Virus record (IMG/VR): IMGVR_UViG_3300000385_000030
Coordinates: 1 to 20,964 of that record
From: a virus
Direction: 5' to 3' (one strand)
DNA: 20,964 nt
Shown here: piece after piece, positions 1 to 5,726 of the stretch
Numbering within the stretch: the first letter of the stretch is position 1
How the letters are laid out: each line of letters starts with the position of its first letter
Position numbers and translations under genes: made by a program
The notes under the pieces: generated by a model
What the model saw: only the letters and a program-made list of their open reading frames with translations
Told to the model about the DNA's origin: nothing
Databases searched by the model: none

Positions 1-21
1 GTCAAGGGCAAGAAGAAATGA
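1..21 (+). CDS. 3' end of an upstream gene (partial)
   Basis: The first 21 bases read in frame as VKGKKK followed by TGA, and this stop overlaps the ATG of the next gene (ATGA). The same bases, including the stop and the overlapping ATG, recur at 660-680 at the end of the next gene. I infer that a related gene with the same basic C-terminus lies just outside the window. Nothing else about it can be seen. Confidence 0.7.
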   Translation, partial: VKGKKK

Positions 22-106
22 AAATATTAGAAGTAACCAAACCTAAAGAGATAGGAATACACCGTAGTGCTGAAGATTTTGCTACAATCGACTTAAGCAA
101 AAGCAG
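1..106 (+). repeat. 106-bp direct repeat, copy 1
   Basis: This stretch matches 660-765 with only two differences (62 against 721, and 98 against 757). Both differences are synonymous third-position changes in the gene that starts inside the repeat (CAC/CAT and AGC/AGT). The repeat covers the last seven codons of one gene and the first 29-30 codons of the next. After it the two copies diverge completely. The synonymous changes argue against an assembly artefact and suggest selection on the encoded N-terminal peptide. Confidence 0.95.
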
Positions 107-680
107 CACTGATTTGAGAAAGATGGCCATGGAAAACTTGTGCCACATAAATGAAATAGAAAGAAACCCAAAGATGAATCATGTTATTGATTATCGTGAC
201 TGGGCCGATTACAAAAATACCATGAAGAAAACTGGCAAGTCGATAGAGGGCTATAATATATGGACAGACGGTGCCAATCTGGTGCTGGAAAGTCCAGAAA
301 CCGGAGAGCCAGCTGGTGTGTTAGCAACTGATGATTTTAGCGGAATGAAACAGGTTGCTATTGAACTGAAACCAAATCTTCGAGGTAAGGACATAGCAGT
401 TAGGTTATATCTGTTTGCCATAGTAATACTGGGCTGGGATATTGTGTCAGATGGTGAACAGTCTCTAGGCAGCGAACGCATGTGGGATAAGTTAGCTCAT
501 ATGGTAAATGTTTATGTGTGGGACGCCGACAAAAGAAAAATCATCGGAAAGTACAATCCAGCAGACAAAAAACATGTGTATGACGATGATCATTATCATA
601 TCAGATTAGTAGCAACAAAAACAAAGATGGAAATAGAAGAAAACTTTGCTGATGGTAAAGTCAAGGGCAAGAAGAAATGA
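18..680 (+). CDS. Putative head-targeted protein with GNAT-like body
   Basis: This 220-aa protein shares its first 30 residues (starting MKILEVTKPKEIG) with the next gene, then differs entirely. Residues of about 85-200 have the flavour of a GNAT N-acetyltransferase: a strand-rich stretch, then RGKDIAVRLYLFA where an acetyl-CoA loop and helix would sit, then GWDIVSDGEQS and a MWDKL helix. The same layout occurs in small GNAT-like proteins of other phages. The match is by eye and remote, and I see no unambiguous catalytic residue. The start overlaps the upstream stop (ATGA), and the C-terminus is basic (VKGKKK). The N-terminus is a variant of the targeting-like peptides seen in the following genes. 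Possible job: a protein packaged in the head. The gene is certain, the function is not. Confidence 0.45.
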   Translation: MKILEVTKPKEIGIHRSAEDFATIDLSKSSTDLRKMAMENLCHINEIERNPKMNHVIDYRDWADYKNTMKKTGKSIEGYNIWTDGANLVLESPETGEPAGVLATDDFSGMKQVAIELKPNLRGKDIAVRLYLFAIVILGWDIVSDGEQSLGSERMWDKLAHMVNVYVWDADKRKIIGKYNPADKKHVYDDDHYHIRLVATKTKMEIEENFADGKVKGKKK

Positions 681-765
681 AAATATTAGAAGTAACCAAA
701 CCTAAAGAGATAGGAATACATCGTAGTGCTGAAGATTTTGCTACAATCGACTTAAGTAAAAGCAG
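660..765 (+). repeat. 106-bp direct repeat, copy 2
   Basis: This is the second copy of the repeat at 1-106. It carries the 3' end of the 220-aa gene and the 5' end of the 144-aa gene. The offset between copies is 659 bp, about one gene length. This fits a tandem gene duplication, or recombination that swapped the gene body while keeping the flanks. Confidence 0.95.
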
Positions 766-1111
766 TGACGGTACCTTTTGGTTAAACGGTGTTAACAACA
801 CTGACTGGGACAGCACAGTTACCTCAGGCAACAAAGTAGATATAGCATTTGAAATATCTCCTAAAGCAAACCTAGCTTCATATGATGATATAGACAAGTA
901 CAGCACAGATCAATTAGAAGACATGGGATACGATGGGGTACGCATGGTAGATGGCAATAACATTGCTTATCAAATATGGAATACAGATGTTTTAAAAAGA
1001 ATACAAGTTCAACAAGAAACAAAAGGTATACCATACCCCGGAACATACGAACAAGAATATGACCCATTTAAAACTAAAGGTCAAAGACGCACTACAGGAA
1101 TGACATACTAA
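677..1111 (+). CDS. Putative head-targeted protein, possible ADP-ribosyltransferase-like fragment
   Basis: This 144-aa protein has the same 30-residue N-terminus as its neighbour. The body contains VDIAFEISPKANL and later LEDMGYDGVRMVDGNN followed by YQIWNTDVLK. This order (a strand with a polar residue, a GYDGV turn, then a strand ending near an N or D and an LK tail) resembles the C-terminal half of ADP-ribosyltransferase-like domains in phage polyvalent proteins. The N-terminal half of such a fold would be very short here, so it could be a remnant or a different fold. T4 Alt, an internal head protein, is an ADP-ribosyltransferase, which makes the idea attractive, but the evidence is weak. 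The start overlaps the previous stop as ATGA. Confidence 0.35.
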   Translation: MKILEVTKPKEIGIHRSAEDFATIDLSKSSDGTFWLNGVNNTDWDSTVTSGNKVDIAFEISPKANLASYDDIDKYSTDQLEDMGYDGVRMVDGNNIAYQIWNTDVLKRIQVQQETKGIPYPGTYEQEYDPFKTKGQRRTTGMTY

Positions 1112-1647
1112 TGCAATATCTAGACGAGCAATCACCAGAAAGTTTTGAAGGCAGTATGTCTGATGAACAGATTATAAGTCGTTTATGGATGGCTCGTAGA
1201 TTAAAGGATACAAAAGTACCTATAAAAAAATGTGCGGTATTAGGTAGCTGGTATGGTATTTTGCCATATGTACTCAACCGCAATAACGACATTGAAAATA
1301 TTGTTGCGATAGATTCAGAACCAGGATGTGTAGGCGTTAGTAAAGAAATCAATCCTGACATAAAACACATTGTCAAAGATTGTAACAAACTAAAATATAA
1401 TGGAGCAGACTGTGTTGTTAATCCAAGTATTAATAACATTGGAAAATCTGACTGGTACGATAATGTGCCAAAGGGTTGTTTATGTTTATTTCAAACAGAA
1501 AATATTGCAAATGCACCCAATACTCCAGAAAATTTAAAAGAATTAAAAAAGAAATATCCACTTAAAGAATATCTATATGAAGGTACTTTAAAGTGCGAAG
1601 ATCGTGACGGCGAGTTCATGCGTAGTATGATCATAGGTTATAAATAA
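1111..1647 (+). CDS. SAM-dependent methyltransferase-like protein
   Basis: This 178-aa protein shows a Rossmann-type order. VLGSWYG at about residues 43-49 sits where the glycine-rich SAM loop would be, and IVAIDSEPGCV at about 65-75 has the acidic end of strand 2 (D/E). A VKDCNKL stretch that could be motif II follows. GSWYG instead of GxGxG is a variant seen in phage methyltransferase-like proteins. The substrate is unknown. Unlike its neighbours it has no targeting-like N-terminus. It joins the upstream gene through a TAATG overlap, so it is probably co-translated with it. A host or phage small-molecule, RNA or protein methyltransferase are all possible. Confidence 0.5.
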   Translation: MQYLDEQSPESFEGSMSDEQIISRLWMARRLKDTKVPIKKCAVLGSWYGILPYVLNRNNDIENIVAIDSEPGCVGVSKEINPDIKHIVKDCNKLKYNGADCVVNPSINNIGKSDWYDNVPKGCLCLFQTENIANAPNTPENLKELKKKYPLKEYLYEGTLKCEDRDGEFMRSMIIGYK

Positions 1648-1859
1648 TGGAACTATCAGAATTAAAAAGACTAGCCGGAATAACGGATAAAGAAAATAAT
1701 GATGATGGTTCTAACATTTCATTAACAGGAAATGAAAAGGGCGAGTTAATGAAAAAACACAATATCAAACCAGGAACTGATGAATGGTTCCAACTTTGGT
1801 TTAGCAGACCTTATTTAACCGGCGAAGAACCTATAGGTGAAAATAATGAGAGCAAGTGA
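1647..1859 (+). CDS. Small acidic hypothetical protein
   Basis: This 70-aa protein begins MELSELKRLAGI, an opening that resembles short N-terminal helices seen in T4-like marine phage structural and scaffold-related proteins. The rest is polar, with a motif-like segment TDEWFQLWFSRPYLTGEEP. I do not recognise a domain. It starts in a TAATG overlap with the methyltransferase-like gene, and its last codons overlap the start of the next gene by 14 bases. It is probably a real gene because of this tight packing. Confidence 0.5.
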   Translation: MELSELKRLAGITDKENNDDGSNISLTGNEKGELMKKHNIKPGTDEWFQLWFSRPYLTGEEPIGENNESK

Positions 1860-2085
1860 AATACTAAACGAAGGCGAAAATCTATTACCACAGCCCAACA
1901 CACTTTATGTTGATGTTCCTTCATATGATTTTAATAGATTAATGAAGGAATTCAGAGCCGAACAACAAACAAAAGGTGCAGGTGATAGGGGTTTAGTGAT
2001 GTTTTATACAGATCAAGAACAAAAAGAATTTGAAGAATTCTTAAAATCTAGAAATATAAAATACACTGACATCGGCGATGAGTGA
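1846..2085 (+). CDS. Small protein with capsid-targeting-like N-terminus
   Basis: I choose the ATG at 1846 over a GTG at 1837. It gives MRASEILNEGEN, in line with the other genes here, and has a GGTGA ribosome-binding-like site at 1836-1840. The protein is 79 aa. LNE followed by G at residues 7-10 is a good match to the T4 prohead protease site (L/I)xE|G. The remaining 70 residues contain LYVDVPSYDFNRL and an acidic C-terminal helix. No fold is recognised. I infer that it is delivered to the prohead and trimmed. Confidence 0.55.
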   Translation: MRASEILNEGENLLPQPNTLYVDVPSYDFNRLMKEFRAEQQTKGAGDRGLVMFYTDQEQKEFEEFLKSRNIKYTDIGDE

Positions 2086-2101
2086 GATACTAGAAAAAGC
2101 A

Positions 2102-2803
2102 ATGAGAGCACATGAATTCTTAATCGAAAACAAAGTCATCAATGAGGTCCCACTTCCTCCAGATTGGGACCCTGAAAAGATGAATGCTTATCAGAGTTTT
2201 GATAATCGTCTACAGTATGCACTAGACCGTGCCAAAGAAATAGGTACTGGTAGCAGTCGTGTTGCTATGATTATTGAATATCAAGGTCGTCCAACTGTGC
2301 TCAAGGTTGCCAGAAGCAAACATGGTCTGATACAAAACGAACAAGAGATTAGCGTGCTTGAAAACAGCCGTGTTAGTAAAATGCCTATTGTTATTCCGCT
2401 CATAGACTATGACAAAGAAAATAGTCGACCAGTGTGGATACAAACTGAACTGGCAAAAAAAGTCAAAGAACCAACTTTAAACAAGATATTTCGTACTCCC
2501 AATCTAAAATTTTTGGTTAAGTATGTAGATTTTAAATCAAAAAAATCCAACTATTTCACATGGGGGCGGGATTTTGAAACAACAAGTTTTAGCGAAATCA
2601 AAAAAACATATTTAGAAAACACAGAATATACAGAAAGAGACTGGCAAACATTTGAGAAGTATGCTGACCAGCTTGTTGAACTGGTATACAACACCGAACT
2701 AGAAACGGGGGATTTTGAATTTGATGAAAACTGGGGACTGTACAATGGCAATCCTGTTATTATCGATTTAGGTTTCACATCTACAACCAGAGAGTATTAT
2801 TGA
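2102..2803 (+). CDS. Kinase-like protein with capsid-targeting-like N-terminus
   Basis: The start at 2102 gives MRAHEFLIE, matching the family opening. An ATG at 2078 would add eight residues. The 233-aa protein looks like a small protein kinase. IGTGSSRVAMII near residues 47-58 is the glycine-rich loop, VLKVA gives lysine K68, and an E-rich helix follows (NEQEISVLE). A hinge-like WIQTELAK comes next. Near the C-terminus, GDFEFDENWG (D204, N210) and VIIDLG (D222) sit where the catalytic loop and DFG motif belong. The D-to-N spacing is not the textbook one, so activity is not assured. (L/I)xE sites at residues 7-9 and 13-15 could be cleaved. It is possibly an injected kinase that acts on host proteins, comparable in role to T7 gp0.7, though not shown to be homologous. 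Confidence 0.6.
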   Translation: MRAHEFLIENKVINEVPLPPDWDPEKMNAYQSFDNRLQYALDRAKEIGTGSSRVAMIIEYQGRPTVLKVARSKHGLIQNEQEISVLENSRVSKMPIVIPLIDYDKENSRPVWIQTELAKKVKEPTLNKIFRTPNLKFLVKYVDFKSKKSNYFTWGRDFETTSFSEIKKTYLENTEYTERDWQTFEKYADQLVELVYNTELETGDFEFDENWGLYNGNPVIIDLGFTSTTREYY

Positions 2804-2828
2804 TATATACATATATAGGTAAAAGAAA

Positions 2829-3131
2829 ATGAGAGCACATGAATTTATAACTGAACATAGATTAGTATTTAAAAGAAGCCCCAAAACAGGCACAGTAACT
2901 CTTAAATGGAGATGTGAAACTGGACCAAGAAAAGGCAGAACTGTTCCCAATGTAAACCAATGTTCGGCACCGCCAGATATTGCAAAGGCCGCTCGAATGA
3001 AGGCTACAAGAAAGCGCACCAAAGCCGCTCAAGCAAGAAAAACCAAAAAAACAAAACGTGTAGATCCAGCTTCAAGAACTGCGGCTAGATTAAACAAGAT
3101 TATGAGGTCTGCTACAAAGCGTAGAAGATAG
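2829..3131 (+). CDS. Very basic internal-head-protein-like protein
   Basis: This 100-aa protein begins MRAHEFITE, the closest match in the window to the T4 targeting peptide MKTYQEFIAE, with a cleavage-like ITE. A short Cys-pair module follows (WRCETGPRKGRTVPNVNQC), then a lysine- and arginine-rich tail of about 50 residues with almost no hydrophobic residues. Such a tail would bind DNA or the acidic head core. It lies 25 bases after the kinase-like gene, behind an AT-rich spacer, with AGGT upstream of the ATG. It is likely a packaged DNA-associated protein, analogous in role to T4 internal proteins. Confidence 0.6.
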   Translation: MRAHEFITEHRLVFKRSPKTGTVTLKWRCETGPRKGRTVPNVNQCSAPPDIAKAARMKATRKRTKAAQARKTKKTKRVDPASRTAARLNKIMRSATKRRR

Positions 3132-3141
3132 TATTGTTTTT

Positions 3142-3149
3142 GATAAATA
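3142..3149 (+). promoter_or_regulatory. Candidate T4-type late promoter box
   Basis: GATAAATA lies in the 41-base gap before the gene at 3173, 23 bases upstream of its ATG. The T4 late consensus is TATAAATA and cyanophage late boxes are often NATAAATA. In this AT-rich DNA a single 8-mer is weak evidence, but the position in a true gap and the distance to the ATG fit. Confidence 0.45.
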
Positions 3150-3172
3150 TTACTAAAGTAAGGATTTAAATT

Positions 3173-3679
3173 ATGAAAATTAGCGATTTATTTGAAAACG
3201 CAGAATATGAAGATTTTGCATACGATGAAATGGTAGTTCCAGACGATATGGAAGAGCCAGATGTAGACTTTGACGATAACGAAGAGCCTAATAGTAACCC
3301 AGACAAAGATGATGTCCCTCATATCTTAATGCAACTTAAAAAAGCAGTCGATGTTGAAGGGAATTACCCTATAAAATTTAAAGATGGTAGTGAAAGCAAA
3401 TTTCCAATGGGAGACATAGTTGCTTTTATTGAAATGTACATGGATGCTAAGCCTGAATTAAAAGACAAGATGCAAACATTGGGTGCTGAAAGCAAAGAAA
3501 ATTTTGAAAAAATTGTTAAATTTTCAACATCAAAATTAGATGAAACTAAAAAAGACGCTTGTTATCATAAGGTAAAATCACGTTACAAAGTATGGCCCAG
3601 TGCTTACGCTTCTGGTGCTTTAGTACAATGCAGAAAGAAGGGTGCTAAAAACTGGGGTAACAAGAGTAAGAAAAAATGA
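3173..3679 (+). CDS. Acidic protein with C-terminal KVKSRYKVWPSAYASG module
   Basis: This 168-aa protein opens MKISDLFENAE, a looser version of the targeting-like peptides (LFE|N). Residues of about 12-45 are extremely acidic. The middle holds a helical region, and the end is basic with ACYHKVKSRYKVWPS, AYASGALVQCRKKG and NWGNKSKKK. That C-terminal module is one I associate with virion or packaged proteins of T4-like marine phages. Its function is not known to me. A late-type box precedes it, and its last bases overlap the next ATG (ATGA). The charge layout, acidic head and basic tail, would suit a head-core protein. Confidence 0.5.
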   Translation: MKISDLFENAEYEDFAYDEMVVPDDMEEPDVDFDDNEEPNSNPDKDDVPHILMQLKKAVDVEGNYPIKFKDGSESKFPMGDIVAFIEMYMDAKPELKDKMQTLGAESKENFEKIVKFSTSKLDETKKDACYHKVKSRYKVWPSAYASGALVQCRKKGAKNWGNKSKKK

Positions 3680-4212
3680 GAGCACAAGAATTTATCACAG
3701 AAACTTGTTGGGACGGGTACGAGCGAGTTCCCGGTACTAAAAAATATGCGCCAGGAAGTTGCAGAAGAGTATCTGAAGATGAGGGTGAAAGTTGTCCAGC
3801 GCCAACACAAGATTTGGAACTTAATACAAAAAACAGAGACAGTGCTATCAAGGCTGATCATATCAAATACGGTCCACTAAATGTTGATGAACCAGGCGAT
3901 TATTGGCAAGAACTAGCAGATCACTGGGATACTACAGTTAAAGCCGCAAAAAAATCTTTATGCGGTAATTGTGTAGCCTTTGATATTTCTCCCAGAATGT
4001 TAGAATGTATGCCGGGAAAAATTAGTGATGATGACGGGCATTTAGGTTATTGCTGGATGCATCATTTTAAATGTCATAGTGCGCGTACTTGTCGAACTTG
4101 GGCCAAAGGCGGACCCATCAAAGAAGATGATGTTAGTTTAGATTGGCAAAGCAGAAATCCAATCGAAGAAGGATTTAATCCTGAACGTAAATTTTTTATT
4201 CAGGCAACATAA
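3676..4212 (+). CDS. Cys-rich protein with capsid-targeting-like N-terminus
   Basis: This 178-aa protein opens MRAQEFITE with an ITE cleavage-like site, directly followed by a CWDGYERVPG...SC module (C11, C29). A second cysteine cluster is C96, C99, C111, C126, C133 and C139, in the order CGNCVAF, LEC, GYCWMHHFKC and RTCRTW. The CxxC...C...C-x2-W pattern recalls high-potential iron-sulfur proteins, though spacing is only approximate, and a zinc site is an equally open choice. Translation is coupled to the upstream gene by ATGA. I infer that it is packaged in the head. The metal site is speculative. Confidence 0.5.
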   Translation: MRAQEFITETCWDGYERVPGTKKYAPGSCRRVSEDEGESCPAPTQDLELNTKNRDSAIKADHIKYGPLNVDEPGDYWQELADHWDTTVKAAKKSLCGNCVAFDISPRMLECMPGKISDDDGHLGYCWMHHFKCHSARTCRTWAKGGPIKEDDVSLDWQSRNPIEEGFNPERKFFIQAT

Positions 4213-4222
4213 AGGAATAGTA

Positions 4223-4651
4223 ATGAGAATTCAAGAGATAGTAGAAGGAACACGGTGCTGGAAAGGTTACGAAAAGAAAGGCATGAAAACTATGTTTGGA
4301 AAACGTGTACCTAACTGTGTTAAAAAAGAAAGCGCACAAGAAAGCAGTGAAGAAGAATTAGACGAAAACCTACGTGACTGGTTCGGCAAAGGCAAGAAAG
4401 GTGGCGCCGGCGGCGGAGGCTGGGACGCCTACAACAGCAAAGGTGAGCGCATTGGTAAATGTGGCGACACCAAAGGCAGTGCTAAGCCCAAGTGTTTAAG
4501 CAAAAGCAAGGCAGCTAGTCTTCGCAATGCTGATAAAAATAATGATGGCAAAAAAGACGGTAAAGCAGGTATTGCTCGTGCTGTAAAGCGTAAGCGTAAA
4601 AAAGACCCTAACAAAAATCGTAGGGGCAAGGCAAAAAACGTTAAAAATTAA
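4223..4651 (+). CDS. Basic protein with CWKGY module
   Basis: This 142-aa protein opens MRIQEIVEG, where IVE|G fits the prohead protease site. Immediately after comes RCWKGYEKKGMKTMFGKRVP ending in NC, a Cys-pair module related to the CWDGY one in the gene before. A glycine-rich linker follows, then a WDAYNSKGERIGKCGD stretch with more cysteines. A DKNNDGKKDG loop looks like a calcium loop but could be chance. The tail is strongly basic (KRKRKKDPNKNRR). I associate this C-terminal type with small T4-like marine phage proteins of unknown role. GGAATAG precedes the ATG. Confidence 0.5.
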   Translation: MRIQEIVEGTRCWKGYEKKGMKTMFGKRVPNCVKKESAQESSEEELDENLRDWFGKGKKGGAGGGGWDAYNSKGERIGKCGDTKGSAKPKCLSKSKAASLRNADKNNDGKKDGKAGIARAVKRKRKKDPNKNRRGKAKNVKN

Positions 4652-4654
4652 ATT

Positions 4655-4843
4655 ATGCGAGTAGCAGAAGTAGTAAAGCCATACAAAGTATACATAGCTA
4701 GAGTGTTTGTTAAAATGCCTACTTATACTGGTAATATGGATGTAACTGTTACTGCACAAAATTTGTTTCAAGCCAGACAGTTAATGAAAAAACAATATGG
4801 CGTGACTGACAATCTTATTGGTTCGTTAAGAGAAATGAAATAA
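4655..4843 (+). CDS. Small hypothetical protein (MRVAEVVKP)
   Basis: This 62-aa protein opens MRVAEVVKP, close to the MKILEVTKP opening of the first two genes, so a second sub-type of the shared N-terminus exists. The rest alternates strands and ends in a helix (AQNLFQARQLMKKQYG), a compact alpha-beta layout seen in many small phage proteins. It starts three bases after the previous stop and is the last gene before the structured gap. No function is recognised. Confidence 0.45.
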   Translation: MRVAEVVKPYKVYIARVFVKMPTYTGNMDVTVTAQNLFQARQLMKKQYGVTDNLIGSLREMK

Positions 4844-4850
4844 GAATTTT

Positions 4851-4916
4851 ACCCTAGGACCGTTAGGGTTACTGCGCGGCTTCTGCGCTACTTTAGGATT
4901 CGCTACCCTTAAAGTA
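4851..4916 (+). other. GC-rich structured intergenic element
   Basis: The 105-base gap between genes holds three inverted repeats: ACCCTA (4851-4856) with TAGGGT (4864-4869), GCGC (4874-4877) with GCGC (4885-4888), and TACTTTA (4889-4895) with TAAAGTA (4910-4916). AGGGT (4865-4869) could instead pair with ACCCT (4905-4909), giving competing folds or a pseudoknot. Of the 60 bases 4851-4910, 33 are G or C, well above the surrounding DNA. There is no T-run, so it is not a plain intrinsic terminator. A small RNA, an RNA processing site or a leader for the next gene are options. Confidence 0.5.
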
Positions 4917-4948
4917 AAAGTGAGCACTAATTAATATATGGATCCAAA

Positions 4949-5434
4949 ATGAAAGCAGATGAATTTGCGCCCAAAGTAGATTACGAAGACCTTACTCAAA
5001 GGTTGCCCTCTCTGCAAAAAAGAAATTACAGCGACTGGATCCAAGGCAAACTAAAAAGTAAACTTGAAGAAGAAGTTGATCCTGTGATACAAGATGAAGT
5101 TTCTAAGTTTGCTTCTTGGGCATGCAAACGCATGAGTATAAAAAATCCTCCAAGAGTTATATTAAGTTTAGATACAGATAAAGCACAATCAAATCCTGCA
5201 ACAGGGCAATTTGTGTTAGATGACGATAAAATTTGGGTTTACGCTAACAATAGAAATTTAGTTGACATCTTAAGAACCGTTTTTCACGAATTAGTTCATT
5301 ATCGTCAACATGAATTGGGTATGATTGACCCCGGCGATAGTTATCCAGGTAGCCCAATTGAGGCTATGGCAGACATGCTTTCTGGAAAATATATCAAGAT
5401 TTACGGCAAGAAAAATCCTCACATTTTCCAATAA
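4949..5434 (+). CDS. Zinc metallopeptidase-like protein
   Basis: This 161-aa protein contains FHELVHYRQHELG with the HExxH zinc motif (H113, E114, H117) and a downstream GSPIEAMADML helix whose E138 can serve as third ligand, a gluzincin-like arrangement. A strand PRVILSLD and a DDDKIWVYANN edge strand precede the helix as in minimal metalloproteases. No signal peptide or membrane segment is seen, so it would act in the cytoplasm or inside the virion. The opening MKADEFAPK is a loose match to the targeting-like peptides. Substrate unknown. It could be a head-associated protease or an injected effector. Confidence 0.65.
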   Translation: MKADEFAPKVDYEDLTQRLPSLQKRNYSDWIQGKLKSKLEEEVDPVIQDEVSKFASWACKRMSIKNPPRVILSLDTDKAQSNPATGQFVLDDDKIWVYANNRNLVDILRTVFHELVHYRQHELGMIDPGDSYPGSPIEAMADMLSGKYIKIYGKKNPHIFQ

Positions 5435-5503
5435 AAGTTAATATCTCTCGTTGCTAGTATAAGTAATTATGCTACTATGATTTTCTATTGGGCACCAAAT
5501 TGC

Positions 5504-5532
5504 TTGACCTCTCTACTAAATTCACTTATAAT
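5504..5532 (+). promoter_or_regulatory. Sigma70-like promoter upstream of the DsbA-like/polymerase operon
   Basis: TTGACC (5504-5509), a 17-base spacer and a perfect TATAAT (5527-5532) lie in the 121-base gap after the metallopeptidase gene. Transcription would start near 5539, leaving a leader of under 20 bases before the ATG at 5556. The leader contains GGAGA at 5546-5550. This is the strongest host-type promoter in the window and probably drives early transcription of the replication genes. Confidence 0.75.
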
Positions 5533-5555
5533 GTATCAACATCTTGGAGAATACT

Positions 5556-5726
5556 ATGAAAAAAGCAGATAGGCTAGAATGGTTAAAAAATGAACATTCT
5601 AAACTAGATAAGCAAGTGCAATTGATGGAACAAAATTATGCTTATCAAGAAGACATTGTTTATTTTAAAAAGAAAAAACTAAAAATCAAAGATGAAATTC
5701 AACAACTACAAAAGGAAATACAATGA
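5556..5726 (+). CDS. YdcH/DUF465-like small coiled-coil protein
   Basis: This 56-aa protein starts at the ATG at 5556 behind GGAGA; an in-frame TTG at 5544 is unlikely. The sequence is one long helical hairpin. EWLKNEHSKLDKQVQLMEQN and a later FKKKKLKIKDEIQQL match the DUF465/YdcH pattern (H..LD..I..LE, then LKK.KL.LKDEI). The bacterial family is small and of unknown function. The stop overlaps the next ATG (ATGA), so it is translated with the DsbA-like gene. Confidence 0.65.
   Translation: MKKADRLEWLKNEHSKLDKQVQLMEQNYAYQEDIVYFKKKKLKIKDEIQQLQKEIQ

Noticed and set aside
1092-1439. 115-aa minus-strand open frame
   Set aside because: It overlaps the methyltransferase-like gene on the other strand, with no recognisable motif.
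1639-1646. Perfect T4 late box TATAAATA
   Set aside because: It is formed by the last codons and stop of the methyltransferase-like gene and abuts the next ATG. A transcript would start after that ATG, so it is probably chance, although it could serve genes further downstream.
2804-2820. AT-rich imperfect palindrome before the basic protein gene
   Set aside because: TATAT and ATATA arms of five bases are expected by chance in DNA this rich in A and T, and no promoter spacing fits.
4864-4916. tRNA-like look (GGATTCG loop and paired flanks)
   Set aside because: No acceptor stem, anticodon arm or correct T-arm spacing can be drawn; treated as a structured element of unknown type.
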